Shown here: one piece after another, positions 1 through 64,000 of the stretch | Numbering within the stretch: position 1 is the first letter of the stretch | Layout: each line of letters begins with the position of its first letter | Source: Zeus faber | Lineage: Eukaryota; Chordata; Actinopteri; Zeiformes; Zeidae | Direction: 5' to 3' | Assembly (NCBI GenBank): GCA_960531495.1 | Contig: OY482851.1 | Coordinates: 12,901,829-12,965,828 of the forward strand | Length of the DNA: 64,000 nt | The notes under the pieces: generated by a model | What the model was told of the DNA's origin: nothing | Database searches by the model: none | The model's input: only the letters and a program-made list of their open reading frames with translations | Translations under genes and position numbers: made by a program

Positions 1-49388
<49,388 letters not shown>

Positions 49389-50421
49389 GGTGGGAGTTCG
49401 CGCTCCTCCTCCTCCTCCGCTGCTGCTGCTGCTGCTGCTTCGGCGGCGTGTCGGCGCGCGTCGCTCCGCTCCAGACCCAGCAGCTACCGCACTAGCGTCC
49501 CCGCGGTCCGCATCTTCACTCTGGGTGGAAACTTCCGCATTTGAACCGCGTATCAGGCGCACACGGACTGACTCTCTCTCTCTCTCGCTCGCTCGCTCGC
49601 TCGCCCTCTCTCTCTCTCTCTCCCTCCCTCCCTCCCTCTCTCGCCGCCCCCCCCCCCCCCTCTCAATTCAATTCATTGCCATTCAAAGAGTTGTGCTGGC
49701 AATGCGTGGAAAACACACGTTTGCGTTGCCAAAGCGAACACAAAACAAACGGGGAAAAAAAAAAAAAAAAAAAGTGAAGAATATAACATAAAATAATGAA
49801 AATAAAAAACTGAAAATATATATGTGTCGATACATTAACATTTTAACATTGATCTCGCTCTTAAAAAAAATATATATTTTTTTTAATTTATTTTTTATAA
49901 ATCAATAAATAAATAAATAGATAGATAAATATATGAATAGATAGATAAATAAATAAATAAATATATGGAAGGATATGTGAAGATAACCCCCAAAATATGA
50001 AATTATTGACATATACTCATGTGTATATAGATTAAATGAATCCACTCGGAAGTGGGATCGCGGCAGGTGCAAAACACGCACTGCACTGTGTTTTATCGCC
50101 CCCTGCCGTCCTTGAATGTACATCACACTCCACAAGGGTGGGACGGTTCGTAGGGTTAGGATGGGTTAATGGACAAAAGTTACCTCGGCGTTCAAGACTT
50201 CATCGTTTTGTTTCTAGACTGCAGTTTTTATCATTAGTGTTTTCTACGATCTATATTTGTTTATTTTATTATTATTATTATTATTATTGTTGTTGTTTTA
50301 TTTTCTTTGTTGCATTCTTTTGTCATTATAATTTTTGGAATGCATACTTTTTTTTTTCTAGAATGCATACTGTTCTGAATGATATGAAGGTCACACATCC
50401 ATCCGTCCAGGCTGAGACCAG

Positions 50422-50468
<47 letters not shown>

Positions 50469-50541
50469 ATATTTATAGTATATATGATATATATATAGTT
50501 TATATGGTGTATATATATAGTATATATGGTATATATATGTG

Positions 50542-50619
<78 letters not shown>

Positions 50620-50786
50620 TTATTTATTTATTTATTTATTTATAGTATATATGATATATATATAGTATATATGGTATATATATATTTTTTTTTAATTATA
50701 ATTTATTTATTTATTTTTATATAGTATATATGGTGTATATATATATAGCATATATGGTATATATATATAGTATATATGGTATATAT

Positions 50787-50851
<65 letters not shown>

Positions 50852-51378
50852 CGCTGAACTTTGTCCCATCCCCATAAACTCCGAAGCGGAACCTCTAAGC
50901 GGAACCATACTAATGGTCGGGTTGTAGCAGGGGGAGTTTGAATAGTGTGGCACAACGCACTGTAAACATCCTAGCAGCTGTCGGTCTATGCACAATTTGA
51001 ACCGGGTTTTTTTTTGTTTTATTTATGACACGTTCTCCATCCATTAGAGATACACATTGGTATTTAATGCCTAGCCTTAGTGCACAAAAGAAAGAAAAAA
51101 ACATTTCGATATTTGTTACTTTTTTTATTCGTATTTTCTATTTGCGTTTTATTTTACACAGGCACGCAGAAAGACAGCTTATGTAGGATTAGGATCCACA
51201 CAACTCGGTTAATCCACAGCACATACATAGTCTGCCGTGTCGCGGTGCTTTGCGTCTAAATACGTCAAACAATTGCATTTTTTTTTTTTTTTTTGGACCC
51301 AATCCACGCCTCTGTCTGGGATTCACCCAACCAGCTCCACCGCCGTCTTTCTCCCGGTAGAAAGTCGAGTAGACCGCA
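49389..51378. promoter_or_regulatory. Divergent dock8/zng1 intergenic region
   Basis: The 1,990 bp between the two start codons must include both 5' untranslated regions and probably both promoters. The dock8 side (49389-49670) is GC-rich with triplet runs, CGCTCGCTCG and (CT)n, suiting a TATA-less promoter. The middle (50424-50850) is a (TA)n island with (TTTA)n. The zng1 side has a T17 run at 51279-51295. No transcription start can be fixed from sequence. Confidence 0.6.
50424..50850. repeat. (TA)n island with (TTTA)n and GTATATATGG units
   Basis: Three pure (TA)n blocks (50424-50465, 50546-50614, 50790-50850) are joined by imperfect repeats of TATAGTATATATGGTATATA and (TTTA)n. Confidence 0.96.

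Positions 51379-64000
<12,622 letters not shown>

Noticed and set aside
49389..49562. N-terminal extension of dock8 with Ser and Gly runs, in frame with the ATG
   Set aside because: The frame is open but contains no upstream ATG; the extension would need GTG or another non-AUG start, and the MASLANAERRAF start matches family length.

Overview
This is a vertebrate genomic window and almost certainly comes from a teleost fish. Small coding exons are separated by GT-AG introns packed with long (CA/GT)n microsatellites. There are Tc1-like, hAT-like and L2-like transposon remnants of fish type, and one 200-base assembly gap at 44291-44490. The species cannot be told from the sequence alone.

Two protein-coding genes lie head to head. 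On the minus strand, dock8 (dedicator of cytokinesis 8, a DOCK-C/zizimin-type guanine nucleotide exchange factor) begins with an ATG at 49388 and runs leftwards. I could place 38 consecutive coding exons down to 1576, and their splice phases agree throughout. They encode about 1,618 residues: the N-terminal region, the DHR-1/C2 domain and the helical armadillo-like region. The catalytic DHR-2 domain must lie beyond the left edge. On the plus strand, zng1 (formerly cbwd, a COBW-domain zinc-metallochaperone GTPase) starts with an ATG at 51379 and runs rightwards through 14 placed exons and a probable start of exon 15, which is cut by the right edge. In mammals CBWD1/ZNG1A and DOCK8 are also divergent neighbours, which supports both identifications. 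The two start codons are 1,990 bp apart, and this intergenic stretch includes an AT-rich (TA)n island.

Most of the window is intron. Introns 1 and 2 of dock8 (7.5 and 6.0 kb) hold the gap, CNE-like unique sequence, a small hAT-type MITE and a 93-bp tandem array grown from the end of that MITE. Other mobile DNA: a deleted hAT/GTF2IRD2-like transposase remnant (left edge), a 5'-truncated L2/CR1-type LINE (intron 37), a 1.1-kb terminal-inverted-repeat element (intron 34), two internally deleted Tc1-like copies (dock8 intron 11 and zng1 intron 2) and several MITE-like fragments. I found no bacterial-style system, CRISPR array or rRNA, and no tRNA gene that I could support.

The most notable signals are: an unusual number of dock8 splice sites abutting simple repeats, including a donor that is the first GT of a (GT)n tract; a GC-AG intron; tandem or alternative splice sites at exons 22 and 24; the 93-bp satellite whose period keeps a 31-residue frame open; and four near-perfect short palindromes.
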